A stretch of 64,000 bases of DNA, taken from the NCBI GenBank assembly GCA_002049455.2, contig KV918806.1:62001-126000 (forward strand), given 5' to 3'. The notes below the pieces were generated by a model, which saw only the letters and a program-made list of their open reading frames with translations, was not told where the DNA came from and searched no databases. Positions 12,063 through 23,156 of this stretch are shown here, one piece after another. Every line of letters begins with the position of its first letter. Position 1 is the stretch's first letter. This DNA is from Porphyra umbilicalis. Its lineage: Eukaryota > Rhodophyta > Bangiophyceae > Bangiales > Bangiaceae. The position numbers and the translations under genes were made by a program.

Positions 12063-12782
12063 GCCCCTTTTTTCCCTACGGGGCCCTCTCGCACTCTCCC
12101 TCACCGTGCGGCACCACCCCTTAAAAGAGGCAGTACAGAGTAACACAACCAAAGACCGAGGGAAAAGGGTGCCAAGCAACCAGGCCCTACCATACGTATA
12201 TTGTGAGTAGGTGGTTTTACAGGTGTAAGTGTTTGAACTCGCGTACCCGTAGACAGCCAGGCGGCTGGCACCCACACCCATATTAACAGTTGAGTAGGTA
12301 GCCGTGGGTATCTATCAGTTCCGACCGACAGCGGAGTTAAAGCCAGAAGACGGCGCCAATCGAATGCAAAAATGTCATTACGTCTCCGCTAAGTACCAGT
12401 TGATATTTAGACTTGATTTGAATACTACAACCGTTCTGGTTGGGGTGGCTTTTCCGAACCGTGGTGTGCTCGCCAAAGGGCGCCCGTTAGAATTCTCACG
12501 CGAGCCGTTGACAACGCCGCAAACAGGATGACTCACGTGACGAAACGGATCCGACATGCTCGGGAAAAATAGGCGCTTGGCGCTGCTAAAGGTCGGCAGC
12601 TGTTCCAAGTCAATCAATTTTGGAATTGATTCGTACTCGAGTTTTCAAGGTATATTTCGTATTGATACGCGTGAAGATATACGTGGCCAGCACTCGTACT
12701 CGAATTCAATGATTTGTATATACCGTACCCGAAGCTGAAAATTATACTTATGACAGGGCCTGCAAGCAACCACGGTGACAAG
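12063..12782 (+). other. Spacer after Gypsy-1 pol
   Basis: About 700 bp between the end of the integrase/chromodomain tail and the antisense open frames. It is less GC-rich than its surroundings and shows no domain on either strand. Confidence 0.4.
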
Positions 12783-14832
12783 TCACCAACCCCCGGAGCG
12801 AGAACCGAAGTCAGGGTCATAGCCCTGACCGGGATCGTCATCTTGCGAGTAATACCCCGGCCCCGAAAAGGTCGGAGGTGTCGCCGAGGGACCAGTCGCC
12901 ATCCCATAAGGGACCGGAATAGCAGAACCAGAGCCCGCCCAAGAGTGGGACGGGGTTGCCGAGCCCGGACCCGCCGAATAATGGGACGGGGCAACAGAGC
13001 CCGAGCCCGCCCCATAATGGGGCGGAACAGAAGAGCCAGACCCTACCCCGTAGTGGGGTGGGGACGGAGACGGCGGACGCTGGGGCGTCGCCGGCGAGAT
13101 ACCACCCCCGGCCGGGACCGGGGGCACCGCCAAATTGCGGATGGACAACCCAGCCAAGACTGTGTTGGTCTCCGCCACGGCAGCGCCATACTGCTCTGCC
13201 AAGAGGCGGCGGACCGACTCGACTGTACTCGGAGAGTACAGCACGTCCGCTCCACGGTCACCCATGGGGCGTGACACAATAACGGCCATCTCGTTGCAAA
13301 GCCGCACCAAGGTGCGGCTTAGGGCCATCATCATGGTGTGATCCACCCCATTGGTGAGGATCGGCGAGAGCTCCCCTAGGGAGTGGGCCAAGCCCGCCTA
13401 CACCGCGCGCCTCACAGGCCGAGGGGTCCCCAGTTGGGCGGCCCCGTCCAAAGAGAATAGGGGAATAGACGCCAACGGCGGACCCGAAGGTCCCTCAATA
13501 TGGGGGACCGCACCACCTCCGGGGTGCGCCCGACGCGACCGATCATAATGCCAACCCCCACGGATGGTATAGGGACGAGAGACCGCCCCCTCAAAGGGCG
13601 GAGCCGAATGAGGCGCGCCCGCGGAGCTCGCAAGAGGAGACGGCGGCAGTGACGCCGGGGGAGCCAAAAGGGCCGCCGGACCATAACGGTCTGGCCCGGC
13701 CGACGCCAGGTCCCGATCCAAGAGACAAAGACGCAGCTCATGAGTGACATCCTTTCCATAAGGGAGGGTGGCGTCGCCAAGGTCCTCCATAAGGACCAAG
13801 ACCCCGTCGTCGACAAGCACCTTGGCGCACCGGAAGACCCCTCGGGGGCTTCCATCGGACAGGAGCCACGACTCCTTCCCTCACTCCTCCACGAGGCGGA
13901 GGAGCTCTAACCCGGCTTCCAAGAGGGGCCGAACCGACCAGTCGGCCGAGCACAATCGCTCGGCCGTGAGCTCAACCAAAGCCGTCCTGAGGGCCAGCGG
14001 CAGACGCCACAAGTGGCCGTGGTGGCGGATGCTGCCGACGAAGACGTCGGCCACCTCGACGGCCCAAAGGGTCGCCAACATCATGTGGTAGGGTCCCCCG
14101 AGGACCTCTACCATCAGCTTGCTGCCACGCAGCGCCACCATCTGTGGCATCCGCGAGGCCATGCCGCGTGGTACCTCTACTGACGCCCACCAAAGGGAGG
14201 CGATCGGGTACAGCGCCTTACGCCGGGACACCGGCACTTCTCGTACCTCCCGCTCCTCATGGAGCACCAGGACGCCAAGGGTGGTGCGGAGTGTCCACCC
14301 CCCCAGGGCGCCGGGAACGAGGAACACGCGGTCCTCCTCCCCCATCTTGGCAGGAGTGCCAGGGTAATATTCCCAATAGAAGTAGGGCTTGTCGCCCACC
14401 TCCGGGGGGAGCGTCCCGCTTCGCCAAACGGCGGAGCACCCGACACACCCGCCAGTCCTCCTGGCGGCGGAGAAAGAGGAAGTCCGTTGCCGTCCCCTCG
14501 GGGACGGCGTACAACGGGCCGTAGATGGCCCGGACGGTCGTCCATAGACTGACCATACGGCGGTTCTCAAGGGCCACATACCACTGTTTTACCAGCGACC
14601 CCCCGAGGTACCCGGGGAACCGGCGAAACGAGTCGTCAACGACGGCGGAAGTCGGCCAAAAAGCGGGCAGGAGGGAGGCCAAGGCGCCGTCAATCTCCTT
14701 CTCCTTTCCGAGGTCGTCACCGGAAGCGCCGCCGCGACTGTCGACCGCCTTGGCGGCTGTACCGTGGGCTGCATCGGCCGACGCCATCAAAGCCCGGGAG
14801 ACGGGGCCCCGAGGAAGTTGGATATGCCCCAC
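12783..14832 (-). other. Antisense open-frame region of Gypsy-1, before the 3' LTR
   Basis: On the strand opposite to gag-pol there is a run of adjacent open stretches with the character of a real protein: mixed hydrophobic and charged residues, Trp/Tyr-rich segments such as VKQWYVALENRRMVSLW and KPYFYWEYYPGTP. One terminal section (about 12783-13100) is low complexity, built of Pro/Gly/Ser/Tyr repeats of the PPHYGAGSGS type. No family is recognised. An additional antisense ORF between pol and the 3' LTR is known in some plant gypsy lineages. As part of an old element it is treated here as broken. Confidence 0.6.
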
Positions 14833-15089
14833 TCACGGGCGGGGCACGAGGTCGGCGGATAGAGGGAGAGAACCCGGAAACGCGCTCTCGGCGCTGTCCC
14901 ACCTCGTGACGAAGAGTGTAACCGCGGGACACCCGGAACGTCAGGTCCCCGCACCAAAGGGGACAGTCTTATGCACCCCAGTGGGAGGGGCTCACCGGGA
15001 ACGAGTCGCCGGGGGTTCCCCCTGGCCAGTGTAGGGCCGTTGGACACCGCCCCCGGTCCTGCGAGCCGCAGGCCCTGGGGTGTGGCATA

Positions 15090-15859
15090 TGTGGGGGAAA
15101 TCCCCTATTCTCTGGTGACGCGATCTCCCCGGTATGGGCCGGGGGAGGGGCCGCGAGCACACACGCAATACCCACAGAGGGAGCGGTGTGTGGCGCCCCT
15201 TTGAGGGGCGCATGCCAGGTAAGGCTGAGGGCCAGCCCCGAGGCTTACATCCCCCTTCCCCAGGGACCGATTGGAGGAGGGCCTGCCGCGGAAGAAGGGA
15301 CACGCGACCCCTCGATCCGGGCCCCCTAGAGGGGCCTGGAAGCTTGTGGAAGCTTCTTTGACCGGGGCAGTTCCCGGGGGCGAGATTAGATCTCGGCCAC
15401 GGTCAATATCCCACGAGGAATTCGATCGGAGACTTGAAAATATGGGGATAAGTCCCTAGTGACGTATTGGGCAATTTCAGTCCAAGCTGGCTAAAATCCA
15501 GTGACCATATCTCTCTTCCAGTGGAAGGGGGTCCCTTGATGCGTGGCAAGGGCCACCAGGACCCCGCGTCAGGGACCGTGACCCGTCGGGCACCGGTCCC
15601 CCTACGACCGTTTCTTTCTGGGTCGGGAATGTGCATGTCCTGCGTCTTGTTTCTGAGGGTACATGAGTGTATGCTATGGGGTCATCGTGCGTATTCGAAT
15701 AAATCAGCGTTGCGTTTGCGTCAGTTCCGGCGTTCTGATGAGCTTCGCGCCCTGTGATCCAGGCCCTCGCGTTCTTTCTCCTTTGTGTCGCTCCACATCC
15801 TGTGCTGGGATTTCTGACGGGGCCGTACCCCGTCGGCTGTGCGGGCAGAATCCACTTCA
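15090..15859 (+). repeat. 3' LTR of Gypsy-1
   Basis: A 770-bp direct repeat of 1906-2674, starting TGTGGGGG and ending CTTCA, about 93% identical by eye. The sequence immediately upstream is not clearly purine-rich, so the polypurine tract is not evident. Confidence 0.94.
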
Positions 15860-15879
15860 GGACCTTCCTGGGCACTATC

Positions 15880-16320
15880 CGAGGTCTGTTCAAAAATCAA
15901 AGTTTGGATGGGGTCTAAAGAGCTTGAGCCCCGCTGCGAGAACGGTCAATGTGGGGGTTGTGCTTGATGGACCGGATGGGGTCCTACGGGCACCAGGGAA
16001 GCCCGGTAATGCCTCTGGCATCCTCGCGGGCCTGTTTTGGCCCCATCGGAGGTCGGTAGAAAAACCAACTTATGGACATTGGGCGATAGGGTTTTAGACC
16101 CCCGGTCATGACGGTCACTGTGGGGGTGGTGCCCGATGGACAGGATGGGGTCCTACGGGCACCAGGGAGTCCCGGAGGTGCCGCTGGCATCCTCGCGGAT
16201 CTGCTGTGGCCTCATCGGAACTCGATTGATATATCGACTTCCGGACAAGGGCCTAAAAGGCTTTAGACCCCTCTGCATGAAAGGGGTCTGAATAGCTCTA
16301 GACTGCTCGGTCATATCGTT
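15880..16320. repeat. Tandem repeat with 169-bp period
   Basis: Two and a half diverged copies of a unit follow the Gypsy-1 3' LTR. The best-conserved segment, GGTCCTACGGGCACCAGGGA, occurs at about 15980 and again 169 bases later; a third, weaker half-unit starts near 16215. The region has no convincing gene. It may be a fragment of another element into which Gypsy-1 inserted. Confidence 0.85.
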
Positions 16321-17949
16321 CCCGGAGAGCCTTGCACGGAACTTGGATGACGAAAATTTGCCCGGGTGGCTGCAATTATCCCTGGGGTATTGGGGGGAGT
16401 GTGAAGTGTACTTCCGCAGTCCCCCAGGGACAATTGGCTCTTGCGTGAGTCGTAAGTCTTTGTACTTTTGTGATGACACTGCATGTACTTGTTTGTCGAT
16501 CTTTCAGCGCGGAACCCATTAGGGGTTGAGCTTCGGGGGATTCATGTGTCGGGAGCGGCGCCTTGAATGTGAGGCTGTGGGCGCACTCCGGAGGTGTGGG
16601 AGCTGCCCTGAGAGGCGCCGTGCGGGCCTTGTCGGATGCGCCATCGGGGATGCCTGGGAAGGCCCCGCGGCTGAGGTGGCCTGGGGGATATCAGGCACGC
16701 CTTCGCAGGCCTGGGAACGCCGTGCCTAGTAAAATAACGCACCCACTTTACATCATCGACTTCACACCTCCCGCTTCCCATAGATGTCGCGGGCGACGGA
16801 CAGGCTAATCTTGAGTCAAAGCATAGAATAAGCTTTTGCTCACGTGTGGCCCGCATCATTGATGTCGATAAGCGTGAGTTTTCTACTTCACGGCAGCGCC
16901 GTGTGTGGCTTGCGCCGCGCTTTGGACCGCGGACATTCAATTACCCGCCAACGTCCCGCCCCGCCCCGACGGCGCTCCACAAGGCCGCCCTGTCCGAACT
17001 CCACACCGCCGCCCCGCTCGTACGCCTCGACACAGCCCCGCCCGTGCACCGCGCCGCCGACCCGCCCATGCGTCGCTCCACCCCGCTCGTTCTATGCACT
17101 CCCGCCACAAGCCCATCCGGAGGAGGCAATAGCGCTCGGATGTTGCGCGGTGCCGCCCGGCGTGGGAAGCCCCCAGGGAACAGTGGGGAGCTCCACTGGA
17201 CCTCCACAAAGCGCAGTAGCTGACGCCGCCGTAGCAGCGCGAGTGGCTTTCTGAATGACGTGCACTGTTTCATTCGACGGGTTTGGTGTTTCCTCCTCCA
17301 CTGTCGCTGCTGCAGCGGCAGCGGCGACATTGCTCATATGGCGCCAGTGCACGTCATCCTGAGGGGGGGAATGATGGGTAGGGATACCTTCGGTGGAAGC
17401 GCAAGGAATGACACAGGCACAACAAACAACGAGCTCGAAAACGAATGCTACCAAACCAAGATCCACCTGGTCAACGCGCAATAACGAACGAGCAAACCCA
17501 AAGGCGGAGAGAAGGAAGAATGGGACTACTTTCCGAGACACAACAGCTGCCAAAGGTTAAAAAAGCACTGACGAACACAAGCAAAAGCGCACCGCCAACG
17601 GCGCATGCCACGATTCAAATCAGCCCTGAAGAATCAAGCGCTGTCGAGAGTCGCCCGCGCGCTCGACAGATGCGGGTGTTGGGGATACTGTACCGCGATG
17701 GTATGAGTGGCGGCTGCGCTGATGGAGGTCTCAGCGGCAGGAGGAGGACGGTGCGGGCTACGAGGGCGGGATCGACGACGGCGGGGACCGATTGCGCGCC
17801 GCCCTCGGGCACCCGTCGGTGCAGCCTTCAGCCGCGTATTTCAATTCCTCTCGATCGGACTGTATGCCGATGTACGATCGAGCAATCTCCCAGTCGCGTT
17901 CGTGAATACTGGCGATCGCGATCCTCCAAGTTATATGGCAGGGTGTCAA
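16321..17949. other. Intergenic stretch with one doubtful minus-strand ORF
   Basis: No domain is recognised. On the minus strand at 17092-17553 a 153-residue frame starts with two hydrophobic segments (around residues 8-20 and 31-50) followed by an Ala/Thr/Pro-rich tail. It could be a small secreted or membrane protein or chance. The overlapping plus-strand frames between 16844 and 17254 are Pro/Arg-rich shadows. Confidence 0.3.
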
Positions 17950-18190
17950 CTGGAGCGCATATGACCGGATATTGACTGTAGTCCCGAGGTCCGCCTATTA
18001 GGTCCTAGACAGCAGCGGTCCGTCGAAGAGACAGCGAGTCATGCAAGGCAGGCGCGGCCGTTTCAAATAGGGAACAGCTCGTCTTGGGAAAAACTCATTT
18101 CCCATTGGGCGCAACCGTGCATCCATTCGGCCAATGCCGGGCGTTTATAGAGGACACACGCAGACTGAAAGCGGAAAAGAACACGATACG
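17950..18190. repeat. Dispersed repeat X, copy 1
   Basis: About 240 bp similar to 30955-31189. Shared landmarks include GTAGTCCC, GGCGCGGCCGTTTC / GGAGCGGCCGTTTC and the end CGGAAAAGAACACGAT. In the second copy the repeat sits directly before a copia coding region; here it is followed by about 1.07 kb of different sequence and then repeat A. Confidence 0.8.
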
Positions 18191-19261
18191 GCGCCTGGCT
18201 GCATTTTGTGGGCGGGTCCTAGACGGCCGCTGTATTTGCCTTTTGCTTCTGACGACATGCACTTTGATGCTGCTTCTTTCCTCTATCAAATGCAAACAAA
18301 CAGCATCACCCATGTCGCACGAAAGCGCTGAAAGCCACTGCCATACAGGATGCAAACCAAAATAAGCAACACGGCAAAACAGCAGCACCAGCGGCGGTCA
18401 TCACGACAAGAATTCACTGCATAGCATCAGTAGTAGGGCCCTGTCTTTTCGTCATCGTCCATAGATTCGGTTAGACTGCGATTCGAGTCATCGGCAGTCG
18501 CTGGACAAGGTGTGCGCGCCCACTTCCGAGCTCTCATCCTCGTCGTCCCCCCCCACGACGCTCCCTTCCACGACGCTTCCCCCCCTCAGGCTCTCCTCAT
18601 CCGCCCTCGCCCCCCCCCCTCCTCGCTCATGCCGATCAACGCCCCTTCGGCGCAGTAGTCCGAGTCGTCGTCGCCAACAATGACGAAAAACATGCGGACC
18701 GGCACCTCGCCGCCATCGCCCTCAATGGCGTTGTGAGAGAAGATACCCTTCGGTTCTCTGTGCGCCAGGGAAGAGAAAAGCGCGCCCATGTACACCTGGA
18801 GAAGAGTCAGTCAACGTAAACGACGGCGTGAGCTCCTGGAGCCGAGCTCACCGCGCAAAGACGGAACACGCAAATGCAAAGAAACCCGAAAAGGGAGTTG
18901 GGGGGGAGGGGGCTGGCCTGCTTGGTCTGTGCGAGCGAAATTGGCAGCTCCTGCAGCGGAACTGCCTATCAAAAGGCGATCGAAGAGTGGGGGGGGCACC
19001 AGGCACCGGATTCCGTAGCGAGAGAGGGGCGGATCGATCCAGTTGGCGATCGCGAGCGAGGGGGGACGTTGACAACGGTGTTCGAGGGGACGTGTCTGGT
19101 GCATTGCTCTCACCACGCGGCGTCGTCGCAAGGCTTTGCGCGCGCGTACAGGTCTGCTGCATATCACTCGATCGATCAAAGGGCGGGAAGTGTTCGACTT
19201 GACTCAAGTGCACAGCGGAATCTACAGCAATGTTAACAGGGCAACGCAGACCGGGATGCCA
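18191..19261. other. Unrelated insert between repeats X and A (copy 1)
   Basis: About 1.07 kb with no counterpart in the second X-A arrangement. A 69-residue minus-strand frame at 18586-18795 (MYMGALFSSLAHREPKG..., with VGDDDSDYCAEG) has a plausible amino-acid mix but no known domain. The rest shows nothing recognisable. Confidence 0.35.
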
Positions 19262-20404
19262 CGGACACCAGGTGGCCACTTGAGCTAACCAAAACCTCTT
19301 TGATGCCACGGTCCGAATGAACTCAACGCACGTATTCCAAACAAAAGTATACTTCTATCAAACAATCGAACCATGTGTTCTCTTCAAAGATTGTGGGCAC
19401 GTTCCGGATCGTACTCCACTCCGCATCCGTGTTTTTGTTGATGGTTCTGCCGTCTTGGCCGCTGGCGGTAAAGACGGCAGACCGGCGCCGCGCCGCAGGG
19501 AGTCCACGCCGTGTCGTGTCGCGTCACGGCGCGGCCCCATCCCTAGTTACGGGCGGTCTTCTCTATCTCTGGGCGGTCTTCTGATTGTCTGGGATTGTCG
19601 AGAAAATGGTATTTTTCTGTTATGTTGTCGTACTGAGTGCGACAGAGGAGGGGGATCTCCCAGGCTCAAGAAAAGGGACCCCCAAGCTCAGTAGATGAGC
19701 TTTCTGCTCTGATACTTGTTCGTGTTTTCTCTCTCTCAGACGCTCATCGCATCACTCTACCTCACGGGCTCGCTTTGTTTGAAGCCGGAAAAATGGGATT
19801 CAACTGCGTGTGGTCTTCTGCTGTGCGACCATCTCTGGCCCCTTTTCTATCGAGGAGCGCGCCATCAGCACCGCCCCCCTCGTACCCCCATGAAAACGGG
19901 GTGCGTCCATCCAATGCGCTGCCACTACTTTTCACCACTCCCAGCTCACATGTGCCGCTGTGAGGCCAGTGCGTCCCGCATCCCTGGTCGGCCATGCTGA
20001 CCATGCTGGTTGATGACGTTTTTTCGGCCCTCGCTTGGGCAACAAGAAAAAGCTGGTGAACACGAGGACGTACTGTGGGGAGGAGGAGGGGGGTGCACCA
20101 CCGAGACGGTAGGGGGGCACAGTCGGAGCGGGGCGGGGCGGCCGCCCGTCCGCGAGTGGGGTGGCAAGGGAGGGGTGGTCAACCTGCTGCCGCTCTGCCG
20201 CGTCCTGTGCTGGCTGGCGGCGTGCGGGGCGTCGCGCGGGTGTCCTGAGGCGAAGGCAACGAGCTTTTGGGGCCACATTAAGCCGCGACCAACAAAAGGA
20301 AGCTTCACCGCCGTCTCGTCCAGCGTGTGCTGGACTAATCAAATGGCAAAGCCGCCTCCCAGCCCGGAGCGAGAAGAGGAAGAAGCGGGCGCTCCGCGCA
20401 TCGT
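19262..20404. repeat. Dispersed repeat A, copy 1
   Basis: About 1.14 kb similar along its length to 34694-35858 in the same orientation. Shared landmarks: GAGCTAACCAAAAC near the left end, GATTGTGGGCACGTTCCGG, CCCATCCCTAGTTACGG, GCAACAAGAAAAAGC, and a GC-rich right part ending near CCGCGCATC. The bases CGGACACCAGGTG occur at both ends (19262-19274 and 20405-20417), possibly a 13-bp duplication. On the minus strand both copies keep an ADQGCG.HWPHS.TCELGVVK-type reading frame. Confidence 0.85.
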
Positions 20405-20865
20405 CGGACACCAGGTGCCCTCGACCGAACGCTCTTTTTTATGCCTTTCTCGTTCGGATTGCATCCGCCGGACGAATCAGCATGCGATTATCGCAGCGAT
20501 CGGCAGTCGTCCGGTCAGACGAGCGACCCAGCAACAGACCTTTCGTCTGGACAGACGTAAGGGCCCGAAATACAGCTCGGCTCCATTCTGACAGTACTTC
20601 TTTTGGTTGCTACAATGTTTCTCATATTGATGATGACTAAGACTGCAAAGCCAAGGACACCGTTCCTCTTGCCTCATCTCATTCCCCCTCACCACCGTCT
20701 CCCACACCACCTTTCCCCTCACCACCTTCCCCCTCATCACATTCCTTCTTCCAGCCTTGCCCCCCCCGCCATGCCTCTCCGCGCCTTGCCCCTCCCTGCC
20801 TTGCCCCTCCTCGCCTTGCCCCTCCCCGACTTGCCCCTTCCCGTCTTGCCCCTCTCCGCTTTGAC
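20405..20865 (-). repeat. Dispersed repeat E, minus copy, part 1
   Basis: In reverse complement this matches 41808-42065: GTGTCCTT then GCAGTCTTAGT, then GAAGTACTGTCAG, then CCGAGCTGT, then a CGGACGA-rich end. The part next to Gypsy-2 (about 20690-20860) is a C-rich array of CCTTGCCCCTCC-type units. The copy is cut at 20865 by the insertion of Gypsy-2 and continues at 29208. Confidence 0.75.
20861..20865. repeat. Target-site duplication of Gypsy-2 (left)
   Basis: TTGAC immediately before the 5' LTR, repeated exactly at 29208-29212 after the 3' LTR. Confidence 0.93.
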
Positions 20866-21261
20866 TGTAGCATATCTTCGCCCGCAATTGGCGATTTGCC
20901 ACAGGTAGCCCCGTTAACTGGCCAAAGCCCACCTACTGTTGAAATTAACCTGTGGCATTCCCTTTGGGGGGTGACTGCCGCATCGTGCATTTTTAATGGT
21001 GTGTTTTCTTGCCTGTCTTATCTCTCTGCCTGCACTCATTACGATTGCTTGTCATAGGACAGTCGATCGACCCGTGCCCTCGTTCATATTGGATCACCAT
21101 GGGTCCGGGGTCGCCGGCGTGGGCACCACCCGGCTCCTCATCGGATGCCCTTCAACAGAAGGTCTTTCTTCCTCGCCGCGACGGCGATAAAACTCGCTTT
21201 ATTGATTAGCTACGGTCGGTCCCAATACACTGGTATTTGAATCAACGTTATTAATACCACA
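20866..21261 (+). repeat. 5' LTR of Gypsy-2
   Basis: A 396-bp repeat matching 28812-29207; starts TGTAGCATATCTTCG and ends ACCACA. Includes CTCTCTGCCTGCACTCATTA and TTCTTCCTCGCCGCGACGG, which are unchanged between the two LTRs. Confidence 0.96.
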
Positions 21262-21281
21262 TTCGGTGGAGCAGCAGGGGA
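21262..21281 (+). promoter_or_regulatory. Primer-binding-site-like motif of Gypsy-2
   Basis: TTCGGTGGAGCAGCAGGGGA directly after the LTR, nearly identical to the motifs after the 5' LTRs of Gypsy-1 and Gypsy-3. Confidence 0.6.
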
Positions 21282-21491
21282 TACCCTCGCCTTCATCGTG
21301 CTTCGCGGCACGGTGTTCAAGAGATTTCTCTCGCTGCCTCGTGGCATTTTGACAGTGACAATACGGTCGCTTGGCGCGCGGGGCGTAAGCCAACGACTTG
21401 TGGGCGTAGTGTTGGGGGCATCACGGTTGAGATCTAAGACGTTGGCGCGCAGGGCGTTTGCAGAGTCGGACCACTTTGTTCAGGTCCCAGT

Positions 21492-23137
21492 ATGTCTACT
21501 GGAGGTACCGGCGGCACTCGGCGAGCCAGAGACGGCAAGCTGCCAGCTGCCTACCGGCCGCCGGGCGGGGGACAGGGCACTCCTGCCGACTCCGACGCCC
21601 CAACGGACGGTGCTCCTACTCCTCCCATCGCTGCGGATCAAGTCGCCTCCGGGCAGATGCAGGTGGTGAAGAGCCTGATGGCGGCCGTTGAAGCACTTCA
21701 ACGACGCCTGACGGCCCGAGAACAGACTAACAAGTCTCTGGCGCGAACCAATGACAAGTCGGTAGACGACGTCGAGGCCCTGCGCAAGGTCGACTCCACC
21801 TAGGAGGAACGCCGTGTGGCGAAGTCTCGCCCTCAGTCGGGCGACAAGACCGAGAATGTCAAGAAGACAAGCAAGGTGGCTAAAGGCAAGTCCGTAAGTA
21901 AGCACGATCCGGCTCACGCCGTGCCTTCCTCATCTTCCGATGATTCTGCCTCTGACTCAAACACGACGTCGTCGGACGACGACAACTACAACGCGACGGA
22001 CACGTCCTCTTCAGACGATTGCCACGGGCCGCCAGGCTTGCCTTCGCCCCCAAGTGGGTCCTCGTCTGGCGAAAGCACGAGCGAGTCGAACGCAACAGCG
22101 CGCAAGCGCCTCCCGACCCCCAACATACGAAAAAAGCCACTTGAGAAAGCCGATAGGATCGAGGTGATCCGCCCGGCTAATAGCCGCTTCAAGACACTCC
22201 TGGACTACAGAACGTGCTTCTTGATCCGCCGTCAACTGGCGTACACGCCTAAGGAGGCACATCGGTTTCATCTTCTCAACGAACGCTTAGACGGAACGTT
22301 CTATGGGCATCAGCCATTCACGAGAGCCCTGCCCTTGGGCATCTTCACGTTCTTAACGACCTTCCGCCGCACGTGCAACGCGGCTGGGCTGACGCACGGT
22401 CAAGCCCTTTCGCTCATGGTCTTTCGACTAGCCGGCAACGCCAAAATGGCCTTCTCCGGCGCGGTAAACAGTACCCTTGGACATAAGAATTATGCCATCC
22501 GTACACACGGAGATGCCGTCAACTGGCTTCTTTCGAAGTACGCGACACACGCAACTATGGCTAACGCCTACCAAGACGTCATTACGATGGAGCCACAAGA
22601 CAACGAGGCGCCCACGGCCTTTGGTTACCGCGTGAAAACGCACGCGATCTTCTGAACGGGTTGTTCAACATCCAAGGCGTCAAGGACGTCTTCATAACGG
22701 GTCTTTCGGACCTTTTGCAAGCGCACGTTCGGGTCTTGAATGACCAATTCCCGGATTGGACTCTATCCGAGACGGTTGCTGCCGCCCAGTTGTACTGGGA
22801 CGGCACCATCGAGCTGCGCTTGCAGCTCAAGATGACCCGCGCAACGGCGATCAAAGTCTCTTACGCGACTAAGGACCAGCGGACGACGACAGAATGACCG
22901 TTCACACCGGCTCGCACCCCGCAGCCCCCTAGGGCCGCCGTCCCCCAAGCCAATCCGGCTGAAATCTGTTACAATAGTAACAAGCCGGGGCACTTCGTCG
23001 CACAGTGTGCCGAGCCGTATCGCCCACGCAAACTTCGCCATTCGCCCATCAGCGTTGATGCCATTTCAGACGGTGAAGTCGAGGAAGTCGAGAAAGAGCA
23101 TCCGGCCAACGCCGTCGAGAACTCGAAAAACGCCTAG
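21492..23137 (+). pseudogene. gag: Gag region of Gypsy-2, broken
   Basis: An Ala/Gly/Pro-rich N-terminal part is followed by an acidic Ser/Asp-rich linker (about 21930-22010). Next comes a gag core with GIFTFLTTFRRTCNAAGL and DAVNWLLSKYATHATMANAY, then a zinc-knuckle-like stretch near 22970-23020 (CYNSNKPGHFVAQC), which would bind element RNA. The gag core occupies the place expected between leader and protease. The whole is a fossil with more than one break. Confidence 0.75.
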
Positions 23138-23156
23138 GCCGGTGCGCGACTGAGGT

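Larger units (their letters stand above)
1906..15859 (+). mobile_element. Ty3/gypsy LTR retrotransposon, chromovirus-like (Gypsy-1)
   Basis: A complete-length but broken gypsy element bounded by direct repeats of 769 and 770 bp that begin TGTG and end in CA. Internal order is leader, gag, aspartic protease, reverse transcriptase, RNase H, integrase and a chromodomain-like tail, which is the Ty3/gypsy order. The flanks GGATC (1901-1905) and GGACC (15860-15864) look like a five-base target duplication with one change. By eye the two LTRs differ at about 55 of 770 positions (about 7%), so the copy is moderately old. It has several breaks in its coding part besides a nested 2.15-kb DNA transposon. 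About 2 kb before the 3' LTR carries open frames on the opposite strand. Confidence 0.93.

Noticed and set aside
16844-17254. 136-residue Pro/Arg-rich plus-strand ORF
   Set aside because: Three overlapping plus frames and two minus frames are open over the same GC-rich bases; no evidence favours any of them.
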